Shown here piece after piece: positions 36,610-44,722 of a stretch of 64,000 bases of DNA. Under the pieces are notes generated by a model, which was given only the letters and a program-made list of their open reading frames with translations, was not told where the DNA came from and did no database searches. The stretch is from Flammeovirgaceae bacterium UBA2366 (GTDB lineage: Bacteria; Bacteroidota; Bacteroidia; Cytophagales; Cyclobacteriaceae), in the NCBI GenBank assembly GCA_002344065.1, contig DDTK01000012.1:62001-126000 (forward strand), given 5' to 3'. Each line of letters begins with the position of its first letter. Within the stretch, counting starts at the first letter, position 1. Position numbers and translations under genes: made by a program.

Positions 36610-36993
36610 TTACTGATTTGGCTTTAATTTGATTTCCTGTTTGCGCATGGGCATTTGATCAATGACTGCAAAAAGCTGGGCCGACTTCACCGGCTCTCTG
36701 CTTCTGAATTTCTCCCCGCCATCCTTACCGACCAAAACCACCATAAACTGATCTGTTTTTGCCTGGTATCTTTTGTAAAGAGTATCCGGGGTTTTTACCG
36801 TATCCGCTATAATGATTTTTATATCACGCTCTTCACATCCGTCCCCGTCAAGACTAAGAAAATGGAGCTGTTGGTTAATTGCTTGCTGCTGTGAACCAAA
36901 AAGATACAACAGTCGCTTGTTATCCTGGATGGTTTGCGCAGATAGGTTAACAACTGAAAATAATAGTATAGGAAGTAAACAGAGTTTTGCCAT
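36610..36993 (-). CDS. DUF4174 family secreted protein
   Basis: 127 residues with a signal peptide (MAKLCLLPILLFSVVNLSAQ). The mature domain carries the DUF4174 pattern: NKRLLYLFGSQQQ, GCEERDIKIIIADT and VVLVGKDGGEKFRSREPVKSAQLFAVIDQMPMRKQEI. The fold is thioredoxin-like without a CXXC motif. The role is unknown, with periplasmic location. It is followed on the same strand by mscL after about 50 bases. Confidence 0.78.
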   Translation of the reverse strand: MAKLCLLPILLFSVVNLSAQTIQDNKRLLYLFGSQQQAINQQLHFLSLDGDGCEERDIKIIIADTVKTPDTLYKRYQAKTDQFMVVLVGKDGGEKFRSREPVKSAQLFAVIDQMPMRKQEIKLKPNQ

Positions 36994-37022
36994 GAAGGCA
37001 AAACAAACTCAATCCTTAAAAG

Positions 37023-37838
37023 TTATTTGATCCTGTTAAGTGGATTACGAACCCCTGAATAAGAAGTGAGTTCTACACCAGCGCTGCCGATAAACATATT
37101 GGCACTTATCTTTATCGGAATTTTATTTTTGTCATCCGAAAACCAGGCCGTAATCGAATTTTCACCACTGAAAAGTTTGTTGTCGGGCATAATGGGCTTC
37201 AGCACTATCGCATTGAACTTGCCGGCCTTTGTCCGCACTGTTTCCTTTCCTAAGTAGAGGATTTTTAGCTCATATAGTGTATCCTCAAAGAATCCTTTCA
37301 CCACAATAGTATCGCTCACTTTTATCTTACTGAAGTCTTGCGTTCGCATATACATGAACCCGGCTATTAGATCGCGTACCAGGGGGGGAGCATCATAATG
37401 ATGAGGTTCTTTGTATTGCCCGGTCTTTTGGTTAAGCACTTTTGCTTCGATTTTACCGTTAACATGGTCGTAGCTTACAACTTCATCCTTTTTGTACTTC
37501 CCTTCCCGAATTTTTCTATACGACAAGTGTGGTACCAGGGCAACGGTGTCAATATAGGCACCCCATTGGTCGTTAACATCGGCTACCCAATCAACCATGC
37601 CGGTTGTACGACCATAAACATCTACCTTAAAACAATCACGATTATTCATTTTATGATAGTTCTGATGAATAACGGTGGAGCCTTTGCCAATGTTGAAAAT
37701 GCCGTAGCTCATTTTATATTCCAGTACTTCACCTTTGGTAAAGCTATTGTTGCGTACCGGAGGATAGATCTCATTCTGCCCGGAGGTGAAAGCCGAGAGG
37801 ATAATAACCAACAAAAGGCTTGTGATCAGGGTACGCAT
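37023..37838 (-). CDS. DUF3108 family secreted protein
   Basis: 271 residues from the ATG at 37838 (MRTLITSLLLVIILSAFTSGQ, signal peptide). The mature protein has the DUF3108 opening FTKGEVLEYKMSYGIFNIGKGSTVI and the late segment ITAWFSDDKNKIPIKISANMFIGSAGVELTSY, an extended beta fold. It is expected in the periplasm or outer membrane; its function is unassigned. The downstream DUF4174 gene is on the same strand after 29 bases and may be cotranscribed. Confidence 0.8.
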   Translation of the reverse strand: MRTLITSLLLVIILSAFTSGQNEIYPPVRNNSFTKGEVLEYKMSYGIFNIGKGSTVIHQNYHKMNNRDCFKVDVYGRTTGMVDWVADVNDQWGAYIDTVALVPHLSYRKIREGKYKKDEVVSYDHVNGKIEAKVLNQKTGQYKEPHHYDAPPLVRDLIAGFMYMRTQDFSKIKVSDTIVVKGFFEDTLYELKILYLGKETVRTKAGKFNAIVLKPIMPDNKLFSGENSITAWFSDDKNKIPIKISANMFIGSAGVELTSYSGVRNPLNRIK

Positions 37839-37853
37839 ACTGCAAAAATTACA

Positions 37854-37861
37854 CAAAGTTA
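37854..37861 (-). promoter_or_regulatory. Possible -7 box for the DUF3108 gene
   Basis: On the minus strand TAACTTTG fits TAnnTTTG and lies about 15 bases before the chosen ATG, which supports that start. The -33 box is not clear. Confidence 0.4.
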
Positions 37862-37929
37862 TTAAACTGTTGTTTCCTGAACATTACCTGTCAAACCCAA
37901 TGCCAAAAGACTGTTTTTTATATCAAGAC

Positions 37930-38742
37930 CTAAACTGAAACGCTGTTTTCGCGCAAAGCGTCATTTAGTGAGGTCTTTTTATCAGTACTTTCTTTTCGTT
38001 TCCCGATGATCAGGGCGCAACCAACAGAAAACTCCCCTGCTGGAAACTTCTTGTTATACGATCCCGGGATAACCACAGAACGTTCAGGCACATAACCCTT
38101 ATACTCTACAGGTGAATTTCCGGTTACATCAATAATTTTAGAACTGGCCGTTAACACCACATTGGCACCCAAAACAGCTTCCCTTCCTACGCGCACGCCT
38201 TCCACTACAATACACCGCGAACCGATGAAGGCATTGTCTTCAATAATTACAGGTGCAGCCTGAACCGGTTCAAGCACTCCACCAATACCTACACCACCGC
38301 TTAAGTGAACATTCTTCCCAATCTGCGCACAACTGCCCACCGTAGCCCACGTGTCTACCATAGTACCTTCTTCTACATAGGCACCTATATTGACATACGA
38401 TGGCATCATAATTACACCTTTGGAGATATATGACCCATAACGCGCAATCGCATGGGGTACCACCCGAACGCCTAATTCCTTATAATTTCTTTTCAGGGCT
38501 ATTTTATCATGAAATTCAAACGGGCCAACTTCTATTGTTTCCATTTGCTGAATGGGAAAATATAGTATCACGGCTTTTTTTATCCATTCGTTAACCTGCC
38601 AGTTATCACCCTTCGGTTCCGCTACCCGCAACTCACCTTTGTCAAGTTTTTCAACAACACTTCGTATGGCGGCCTGATGATCGGGGTTTTGCAAAAGGCT
38701 TCTGTCGTCCCATATCTTTTCAATAATCTGATTTAATTCCAT
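37930..38742 (-). CDS. dapD: 2,3,4,5-tetrahydropyridine-2,6-dicarboxylate N-succinyltransferase
   Basis: 270 residues from the ATG at 38742 (MELNQIIEKIW). An N-terminal helical domain is followed by a left-handed beta-helix of hexapeptide repeats (GVIMMPSYVNIGAYVEEGTMVDTWATVGSCAQIGKNVHLSGGVGIGGVLEP, about residues 120-170). It succinylates tetrahydrodipicolinate in the lysine/meso-diaminopimelate pathway, so this organism uses the succinylase branch. Divergent from a glycosyltransferase gene. Confidence 0.95.
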   Translation of the reverse strand: MELNQIIEKIWDDRSLLQNPDHQAAIRSVVEKLDKGELRVAEPKGDNWQVNEWIKKAVILYFPIQQMETIEVGPFEFHDKIALKRNYKELGVRVVPHAIARYGSYISKGVIMMPSYVNIGAYVEEGTMVDTWATVGSCAQIGKNVHLSGGVGIGGVLEPVQAAPVIIEDNAFIGSRCIVVEGVRVGREAVLGANVVLTASSKIIDVTGNSPVEYKGYVPERSVVIPGSYNKKFPAGEFSVGCALIIGKRKESTDKKTSLNDALRENSVSV

Positions 38743-38770
38743 CTTTAGCGTAAAATTTGTTCCAGTAGAT

Positions 38771-39886
38771 TTGTCGCAAGTAAGCAAAATATCAAGAATT
38801 GTTATTGCCTCGGTGCTAAAACCGGTGGATGAAACCCGGATGTTCGAAAAACTGGGAACTTCTTTATCAGAAAAAAGTAACTATGAAATTCATGTAGTTG
38901 GATTTCCATCAGGCGTAACACAACCCCTGCAGGAGAATTCAATTCAACTTCATCCGTTTTCAAAAAAACCATTTACCCGACTTAGTCTGAATCGATTAGC
39001 TGCTCCGTGGAAAGTGTTTCGCAAAGTTGTAAACCTGAAGCCGACCTATCTGATTATCACCACGCATGAGTTGCTTATTGTTGCCATTCTGTGCAGACTG
39101 TTTACAGGGTGTAGAATTTTGTATGATGTTCAGGAAAACTACTTTCGAAATATCTTGTACACTCCAGCCTTTCCGATAATCATCAGACCATTTGTAGCGT
39201 GTTGGGTTCGGCTTAAAGAATTTCTGACATCACCATTCATTAACCTGTATATACTGGCAGAAAAAGGTTATGTACATGAATTGTCATTTGCATCACCCCA
39301 CATTATTCTGCAAAACAAAATAACACGCAAAATTGCCGAACACTATAAAAAGACACAGCAAACTGGTTATTCGAAACTTCTATTTAGTGGTACATTGGCA
39401 GAAACTACAGGTGTGTACCGCGCTGTTGAGCTGGTTAAAAATCTCCATCGATACGATTCTTCCTTTTCACTTACCATCATTGGCAGTTGTCCGTCAATGC
39501 TTGATTGGAATAGACTGAATCAGGAAGCCGCAGAAAATCCATTTATCATTTTCAATGGGCAGCCCTACCCCCTTCCGCATCATGAAATTTTAGATGAAGT
39601 CCGTAAGGCGGATTTCGGTATCATCTGGTATCCCCGGAATCCAGCCACAGAATGCTCCATACCTACCAAACTCTTCGAATACATGGGATTATACCTGCCC
39701 ATACTAATCACACACAACGAAGAATCACATAACCTGGTCACCACCCAACAGGCCGGGATTGTTCTTACTCAACCCATTGATTATCAGCATATAGCTGATC
39801 AATTGAAGGAATTTAAACTCATGACCACTCCTTTAAGCGACTATTGGGAGAATGACTTCACCAGGCTTATAGATCACCTGAAATAA
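38771..39886 (+). CDS. Glycosyltransferase, GT-B fold (GT4-like)
   Basis: 371 residues with a TTG start; the N-terminal 110 residues lack the usual Gly-rich opening but contain RIVIASVLKPVDETRMFEKLG. The C-terminal half has the GT4 donor pattern: FSGTLAETTGVYRAVELVKNLH near residue 205 and IPTKLFEYMGLYLPILITHNEESHNLV near 300, with the expected Glu. It transfers an unknown sugar in cell-surface glycan synthesis. It overlaps the dapD upstream region and is not in a glycan cluster. Confidence 0.78.
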   Translation: MSQVSKISRIVIASVLKPVDETRMFEKLGTSLSEKSNYEIHVVGFPSGVTQPLQENSIQLHPFSKKPFTRLSLNRLAAPWKVFRKVVNLKPTYLIITTHELLIVAILCRLFTGCRILYDVQENYFRNILYTPAFPIIIRPFVACWVRLKEFLTSPFINLYILAEKGYVHELSFASPHIILQNKITRKIAEHYKKTQQTGYSKLLFSGTLAETTGVYRAVELVKNLHRYDSSFSLTIIGSCPSMLDWNRLNQEAAENPFIIFNGQPYPLPHHEILDEVRKADFGIIWYPRNPATECSIPTKLFEYMGLYLPILITHNEESHNLVTTQQAGIVLTQPIDYQHIADQLKEFKLMTTPLSDYWENDFTRLIDHLK

Positions 39887-39908
39887 ATTAAAGTCGCTAA
39901 ATTATTTT

Positions 39909-39937
39909 TTTAGAGTAATCTAAACTTTTTAACTTTG
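39909..39937 (+). promoter_or_regulatory. Promoter with DtxR/MntR-type operator for the metal-uptake operon
   Basis: A perfect palindrome TTTAGA-GTAA-TCTAAA (39909-39924) overlaps the spacer of a Bacteroidota promoter whose -7 box TAACTTTG is at 39930-39937. The palindrome is like known DtxR/MntR boxes. Binding by the adjacent DtxR-family protein with metal would block the promoter, giving autoregulated repression of the whole operon. Confidence 0.7.
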
Positions 39938-39957
39938 CCTGGCGTTAAATAAACGGT

Positions 39958-40611
39958 ATGCTAAGTTTTACAGAAGAGAACTACCTCAAAACAATTTACC
40001 ACCTGTCGGATAGCGGACTGAAATCCGTATTAACAAATGAGATAGCCGAAGCCATACAGACCAAGCCCGCTTCCGTAACCGATATGGTTAAAAAGCTGGC
40101 CATCAAAAATCTCATCTCATATGAAAAATACTATGGCGTAAAGATCACCCGGCAAGGTAAAACTGAGGCCTTGAACATTATCCGCAAGCACAGGTTATGG
40201 GAAACCTTCCTGGTGGAGAAGCTCGGCTTTAACTGGGGCGAAGTACACGAAGTAGCAGAACAACTTGAGCACATACAATCTCCCTTACTGATCGAAAAGC
40301 TTGATGAGTTTCTTGGCTTTCCTTCTGCCGATCCGCACGGTCATCCGATTCCGGACAAAAACGGAAAGTTTAAGGTTGCCCGGCAAATTCCTCTGGCCGA
40401 AGCCATCGGAAAAAAAGTTGTAGCGCGAGCGGTGAAAAACAGTTCCCCTGCCTTTTTGGATTACCTGAGTAAAATAGGCGTGTACATTGGTGCCACGTTG
40501 CAGGTGATTGATAAAATGGATTTTGATGGCTCGCTAGAAATTCAGATTGATGCTAAAAAGAAAGTCTATATATCAAAAGAGGCAAGTGAAAACATTTTAG
40601 TAACTGAATAA
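39958..40611 (+). CDS. DtxR/MntR family metal-dependent repressor
   Basis: 217 residues with the three DtxR parts: a winged helix (residues 1-70, ENYLKTIYHLSD, KPASVTDMVKKLAIKNLISYEKYYGVKIT), a metal-binding and dimerisation domain (KHRLWETFLVEKLGFNWGEVHEVAEQLEHIQS, with DPHGHPIP), and a C-terminal SH3/FeoA-like domain. It senses Mn or Fe and represses uptake genes. The downstream lipoprotein starts two bases after its stop. The DtxR-like palindrome in its promoter supports autoregulation. Mn rather than Fe is inferred from the transporter type. Confidence 0.9.
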   Translation: MLSFTEENYLKTIYHLSDSGLKSVLTNEIAEAIQTKPASVTDMVKKLAIKNLISYEKYYGVKITRQGKTEALNIIRKHRLWETFLVEKLGFNWGEVHEVAEQLEHIQSPLLIEKLDEFLGFPSADPHGHPIPDKNGKFKVARQIPLAEAIGKKVVARAVKNSSPAFLDYLSKIGVYIGATLQVIDKMDFDGSLEIQIDAKKKVYISKEASENILVTE

Positions 40612-40612
40612 T

Positions 40613-41527
40613 ATGCGACTGATTTATAGTGCTCTTGTTTTTATTCTCCTTCTTTCAGGATGCAGTTCCAAAGAAAAAAATGAAGCACAACAAAAACTAA
40701 AAATTGTTACCACTACCGGCATGATACGAGATGCGGTACTGAATATTGCCGGTGATAAGGCTGAAGTAACAGCACTAATGGGACCCGGTGTTGATCCACA
40801 CTTGTATAAAGCCACACAAGGCGATTTAAAGAAACTCACAGAGGCTGATATTATTTTTTACAATGGCTTACACCTGGAAGGTAAAATGGGTGAAGTGTTG
40901 GAAAAACTTGGCCGCACCAAACCGGTTGTTGCCATTGCATCAACAATTCCCCCTGGCCGCCTGCGCGAAGTTGAAGGCTTTGAAGGTATAACCGATCCGC
41001 ACATCTGGTTTGATGTAAGCTTGTGGAAAGAAGCTGTAAAGGCTATCCATACATTTTTGGTTGAGTTTGATGCACCTGACAGACCATATTATGATTCCAG
41101 TTCGGCTGTTTATCTAACCCGGTTAGATTCACTGCATGCAGCCGTTCAGAAAAACATTCTGACCCTACCGGAAGAACAGCGCGTGTTGATTACAGCCCAT
41201 GATGCGTTCGGTTATTTTGGCGATGCCTATGGTATTGAAGTGAGAGGGTTGCAAGGTATTTCAACCGTTTCTGAATTTGGCTTGCGCGATGTTACCGACC
41301 TCGTTGACTTCATCATTCAGCGAAAGATCAAAGCCATTTTTGTGGAGACTTCCGTTTCTGAACGATCCATCAATGCCGTATTGGAAGGATGCCGAAACAA
41401 AAAATGGAATGTCCGCATTGGCGGAAGTTTGTATTCCGATGCGATGGGCGAAGAAGGAACCCCCGAAGGCACTTATATTGGAATGGTGCACGCTAATGTA
41501 AAAACTATTAAAGAGGCTCTTCACTAA
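40613..41527 (+). CDS. Metal (Mn/Zn/Fe) ABC transporter substrate-binding lipoprotein
   Basis: 304 residues; the signal peptide ends in the lipobox LLSGC. The mature protein is a cluster 9 (ZnuA/MntC/TroA) binding protein: the metal ligands His in DPHLYKA near residue 62, His in DPHIWFD near 126, then the later ligands in TAHDAFGYFGD and VETSVSERSIN. It has no His-rich loop, which fits Mn or Fe better than Zn (inference). It delivers metal to the two permeases encoded downstream. Confidence 0.9.
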   Translation: MRLIYSALVFILLLSGCSSKEKNEAQQKLKIVTTTGMIRDAVLNIAGDKAEVTALMGPGVDPHLYKATQGDLKKLTEADIIFYNGLHLEGKMGEVLEKLGRTKPVVAIASTIPPGRLREVEGFEGITDPHIWFDVSLWKEAVKAIHTFLVEFDAPDRPYYDSSSAVYLTRLDSLHAAVQKNILTLPEEQRVLITAHDAFGYFGDAYGIEVRGLQGISTVSEFGLRDVTDLVDFIIQRKIKAIFVETSVSERSINAVLEGCRNKKWNVRIGGSLYSDAMGEEGTPEGTYIGMVHANVKTIKEALH

Positions 41528-41576
41528 TCCAATGATTTAAAGAGCCTCCAACGAATAACTAACAACCAACAACGAA

Positions 41577-42365
41577 ATGACACCCGCCCTTGAAATACAT
41601 GATCTAACCGTTGCCTTCGATCGCAAGCCTGTGCTGTGGAATATCGATTTGATGATTCCGGAAGGGAAACTCGTGGGCATTATCGGACCCAATGGTGCTG
41701 GAAAGTCGACCTTGATTAAGGCCATGATGGGGATTCTGCCGCTCAGCAGCGGATATGTAAAATTATTTAATCAGCCTTTAGATGATATTCGCGATCGTAT
41801 CAGTTATGTACCCCAGCGCGAGTCAGTCGACTGGGATTTTCCTGCCTCTGTATTGGATGTAGTGCTGATGGGCAGGTATTCAAAACTTGGTTTGTTTAAA
41901 CGACCACGAAAAGCCGACCGTGATGTGGCCATGGAATGCATCAAAAAAGTTGGCATGGAAGGGTTTATCAACCGCCAGATTTCACAGCTTTCCGGAGGTC
42001 AGCAACAGCGGACCTTCCTGGCACGTGCCCTTGCCCAACAGGCAGATATGTATTTTATGGATGAACCCTTTGCCGGTGTTGATGCTGCGACAGAAAAAGC
42101 TATCGTTACCCTGTTGCGTAACATGACCGCCCAAAATAAAACTGTAATCGTGGTGCATCACGATTTACAATCAGTAAGTCAGTACTTTGATTGGGTGATT
42201 ATGCTCAATACGCGCTTGGTGGCATCCGGACCAACCGCTACCACGTTTACATCAAAAAATCTTGAAACAACGTATGGTGGCAAACTTACTTTACTCACTG
42301 ACGTTGCCGATTTAATGCGTAGAGAAAATTACCCAAGCCGGGAAGAGAATATTATTCAACCATGA
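41577..42365 (+). CDS. Metal ABC transporter ATP-binding protein
   Basis: 262 residues. Walker A GPNGAGKST lies near residue 37, the signature LSGGQQQRTFLARALAQ near 140, Walker B MYFMDEPFAGVDA near 160 and the switch His in VVHHDLQSV. It powers Mn/Zn/Fe uptake as the ATPase of the ABC complex. It overlaps the next permease gene by four bases, so they are translationally coupled. Confidence 0.95.
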   Translation: MTPALEIHDLTVAFDRKPVLWNIDLMIPEGKLVGIIGPNGAGKSTLIKAMMGILPLSSGYVKLFNQPLDDIRDRISYVPQRESVDWDFPASVLDVVLMGRYSKLGLFKRPRKADRDVAMECIKKVGMEGFINRQISQLSGGQQQRTFLARALAQQADMYFMDEPFAGVDAATEKAIVTLLRNMTAQNKTVIVVHHDLQSVSQYFDWVIMLNTRLVASGPTATTFTSKNLETTYGGKLTLLTDVADLMRRENYPSREENIIQP

Positions 42366-43657
42366 ACGCGTTGCTGGAATTTTTATCGTTCAGTGATCCG
42401 AACATACGCTACGTGGCGTTTGGCTCAGTGTTGTTAACCGCCAGTTCGGCCATTGTTGGTGCGTTTACATTTCTGAACAAAAAGTCATTGGTTGGCGATG
42501 CTATAGCCCATGCAGTATTACCCGGTATATGCCTGGGTTTTATCATGGCTGGAACCAAAAATCCTGTGGCGCTTATTGTAGGTGCCTTTGTTACCGGATG
42601 GATTTCACTTGTATTGGTAGAGTTTATTACCACAAAAACACGGATTAAGGAAGATACGGCCATCGGATTAATATTATCGGTATTTTTTGGAATTGGGATT
42701 TTAATGCTGACGGTAATCCAAAAAAGTGGTAATGCCGCACAATCCGGTCTTGATCATTTTCTGTTTGGTAAAGCAGCATCGTTGGTGGGGAGTGACCTGA
42801 TAACCTTCAGTATTGTTGCTGTAATACTTTTAGTTATTGTGTTTGCTCTATTCAAAGAGTTTTCGTTGTTGGCATTCGATAAAGACTATGCCCGGTCAAT
42901 TGGCCTGCCCGTAAAAGGAATTGAGCTTGTGCTTACCTCGCTCATTGTTTTAGCTGTAGTTATTGGTATACAAGCCGTTGGGGTAGTGTTAATGGCGGCA
43001 ATTCTTATTACTCCGGCTGCTGCTGCACGCTTCTGGACGGATAAAATTTCTGTGATGTTTTTACTCGCCAGTATGTTTGGTGCATTCAGCGGATTAAGTG
43101 GTGCATTTATATCGTACACGGCTCCTTCCATGCCCACGGGCCCATGGATTGTGATTGTAATTTCCACTATTGCTTTCATCTCATTTTTCTTTGCACCAAA
43201 CCGCGGGGTAATAAGTCGTTTTATACGGCAAGCCAGCATCCGAAAAATGATCAATAATGAGAACGTCTTGAAAATCCTTTACCAGCTAGGCGAAGAAAAC
43301 CGAAACTTCTTTATTCCACGATTACCAGATGAAATTATTCGCAGAAGATTCTACGATAAACCAGCACTCATCAGCATCCTGAAACGTCTTTCGCGACAGG
43401 GATATATTGATCGCACCCGAAATCTTTGGGCGTTAACAGAAGAAGGAAAAAATCGCGCTCAGCGCGTAGTTAAAATTCACCGGTTGTGGGAGTTGTACCT
43501 GACTACCTACATGCACATTGCGCCAGATCACGTGCATGAAGACGCTGAGACTATTGAACACTTATTAACACCTGAGCTGGAAGAGCGCCTGGAACAGCAA
43601 TTAGGTTACCCGAAAGTGGATCCGCATAAATCTGAGATACCCTATGGTAATGCATGA
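42362..43657 (+). CDS. Metal ABC transporter permease fused to a DtxR-like regulator domain
   Basis: 431 residues. Residues 1-285 are a cluster 9 permease with eight or nine membrane segments (NKKSLVGDAIAHAVLPGICLGF). After a linker, residues 295-431 match the DtxR family: a winged helix (ALISILKRLSRQGYIDRTRNLWALTEEG), then KIHRLWELYLTTYMHIAPDHVHEDAETIEHLLTPELEERLEQQLGYPKVDPHKSEIP, which parallels the repressor encoded in the same operon, including HRLWE, H-E-AE..EH and DPH. The fused domain may sense cytoplasmic metal and gate the channel, or bind DNA at the membrane. Confidence 0.9.
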   Translation: MNALLEFLSFSDPNIRYVAFGSVLLTASSAIVGAFTFLNKKSLVGDAIAHAVLPGICLGFIMAGTKNPVALIVGAFVTGWISLVLVEFITTKTRIKEDTAIGLILSVFFGIGILMLTVIQKSGNAAQSGLDHFLFGKAASLVGSDLITFSIVAVILLVIVFALFKEFSLLAFDKDYARSIGLPVKGIELVLTSLIVLAVVIGIQAVGVVLMAAILITPAAAARFWTDKISVMFLLASMFGAFSGLSGAFISYTAPSMPTGPWIVIVISTIAFISFFFAPNRGVISRFIRQASIRKMINNENVLKILYQLGEENRNFFIPRLPDEIIRRRFYDKPALISILKRLSRQGYIDRTRNLWALTEEGKNRAQRVVKIHRLWELYLTTYMHIAPDHVHEDAETIEHLLTPELEERLEQQLGYPKVDPHKSEIPYGNA

Positions 43658-43679
43658 GTCATTTCTTAAAAGCTCCGAG

Positions 43680-43750
43680 TCGCGAGCTAAAAGCGTTGAG
43701 CTAAAAGTTGCAGCAAGACTGCAGCTTGTAGCTAAAAGCTTGCAGCTAAT
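43680..43750. repeat. Word-repeat spacer (AGCTAAAAGC type)
   Basis: AGCTAAAAG recurs at least three times (43685, 43699 and 43731 regions), mixed with GCAGCTTG and CTTGCAGC, which are complementary. It separates the two permease genes of the same operon. Confidence 0.65.
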
Positions 43751-43780
43751 AGGCTTAAAAACTTTACAATTAAAAAATTC

Positions 43781-44656
43781 ATGAGTAACGATTTATCCAT
43801 CATACTAACCGCCTCCCTCGTCTCTGCAAGCTGTGCCCTGCTGGGCTGTTTCCTGATATTGAGAAAAATGGCCATGGTGGGTGATGCTATATCGCATGCT
43901 GTTTTGCCTGGAATTGTTATTGCTTTTCTGATTTCCGGGTCGCGTGATTCATTCACGATGTTATTGGGAGCAGGAATCATCGGCATGTTCACTACCTTCC
44001 TGATTGAGTTCTTTCACAAAAAAGCACGACTCCAAACCGATGCCTCCATCGGTGTAACCTTTACCTGGCTGTTTGCGATAGGTGTTGTGCTGATTTCTTT
44101 GTTTGCCGGTAAAGTTGACCTCGACCAGGATTGCGTGCTCTATGGTGAAATTGCATACGTGCCGTTGGATGTCATCATTACACAAGGCGGAATAAACATG
44201 GGCCCTAAGGCGCTCTATGTTTCCGGCATTATCCTGATCGTGAATCTTCTGTTTATATTTCTAGCTTACAGAAAACTATTCCTCACAACATTTGATCCCG
44301 CGTTCGCCAGTGCTATAGGAATCTCTACCACACTTTGGCATTACGCCATAATGGGGGCAGTGTCCATGACTACCGTTGCCTCCTTTGAATCAGTTGGCGC
44401 TATATTGGTTGTTGCCTTGCTCATCGCACCGGCTGCCACAGCCTACCTGATAACCGACAACTTTAAAATGATGCTGACACTGGCTTGTCTGTTTGGTGCA
44501 CTGTCATCCATGGGTGGCTATTACCTGGCCGTATGGTTAGACGGATCCATTGCAGGGGCTATCGCCTCAGTAAGTGGAGTACTCTTTGCCCTCGCTATGG
44601 CACTTTCGCCTACACATGGTCTTTTCTTTAAAAAGATTAAGACAGTTGCCCATTAA
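43781..44656 (+). CDS. Metal ABC transporter permease (second)
   Basis: 291 residues with eight or nine membrane segments and the same cluster 9 permease pattern as its neighbour (LRKMAMVGDAISHAVLPGIVIAFLI near residue 28). It has no C-terminal regulator domain. It probably forms a heterodimeric channel with the fused permease, served by the single ATPase and lipoprotein. The 123-base gap with word repeats does not contain a visible terminator, so the operon likely continues. Confidence 0.93.
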   Translation: MSNDLSIILTASLVSASCALLGCFLILRKMAMVGDAISHAVLPGIVIAFLISGSRDSFTMLLGAGIIGMFTTFLIEFFHKKARLQTDASIGVTFTWLFAIGVVLISLFAGKVDLDQDCVLYGEIAYVPLDVIITQGGINMGPKALYVSGIILIVNLLFIFLAYRKLFLTTFDPAFASAIGISTTLWHYAIMGAVSMTTVASFESVGAILVVALLIAPAATAYLITDNFKMMLTLACLFGALSSMGGYYLAVWLDGSIAGAIASVSGVLFALAMALSPTHGLFFKKIKTVAH

Positions 44657-44722
44657 AATTCAGCAGATGACAAAATTCGTTATCGATCTTCGGTTAACTT
44701 GCACCCCTCAAAATAATCAACC

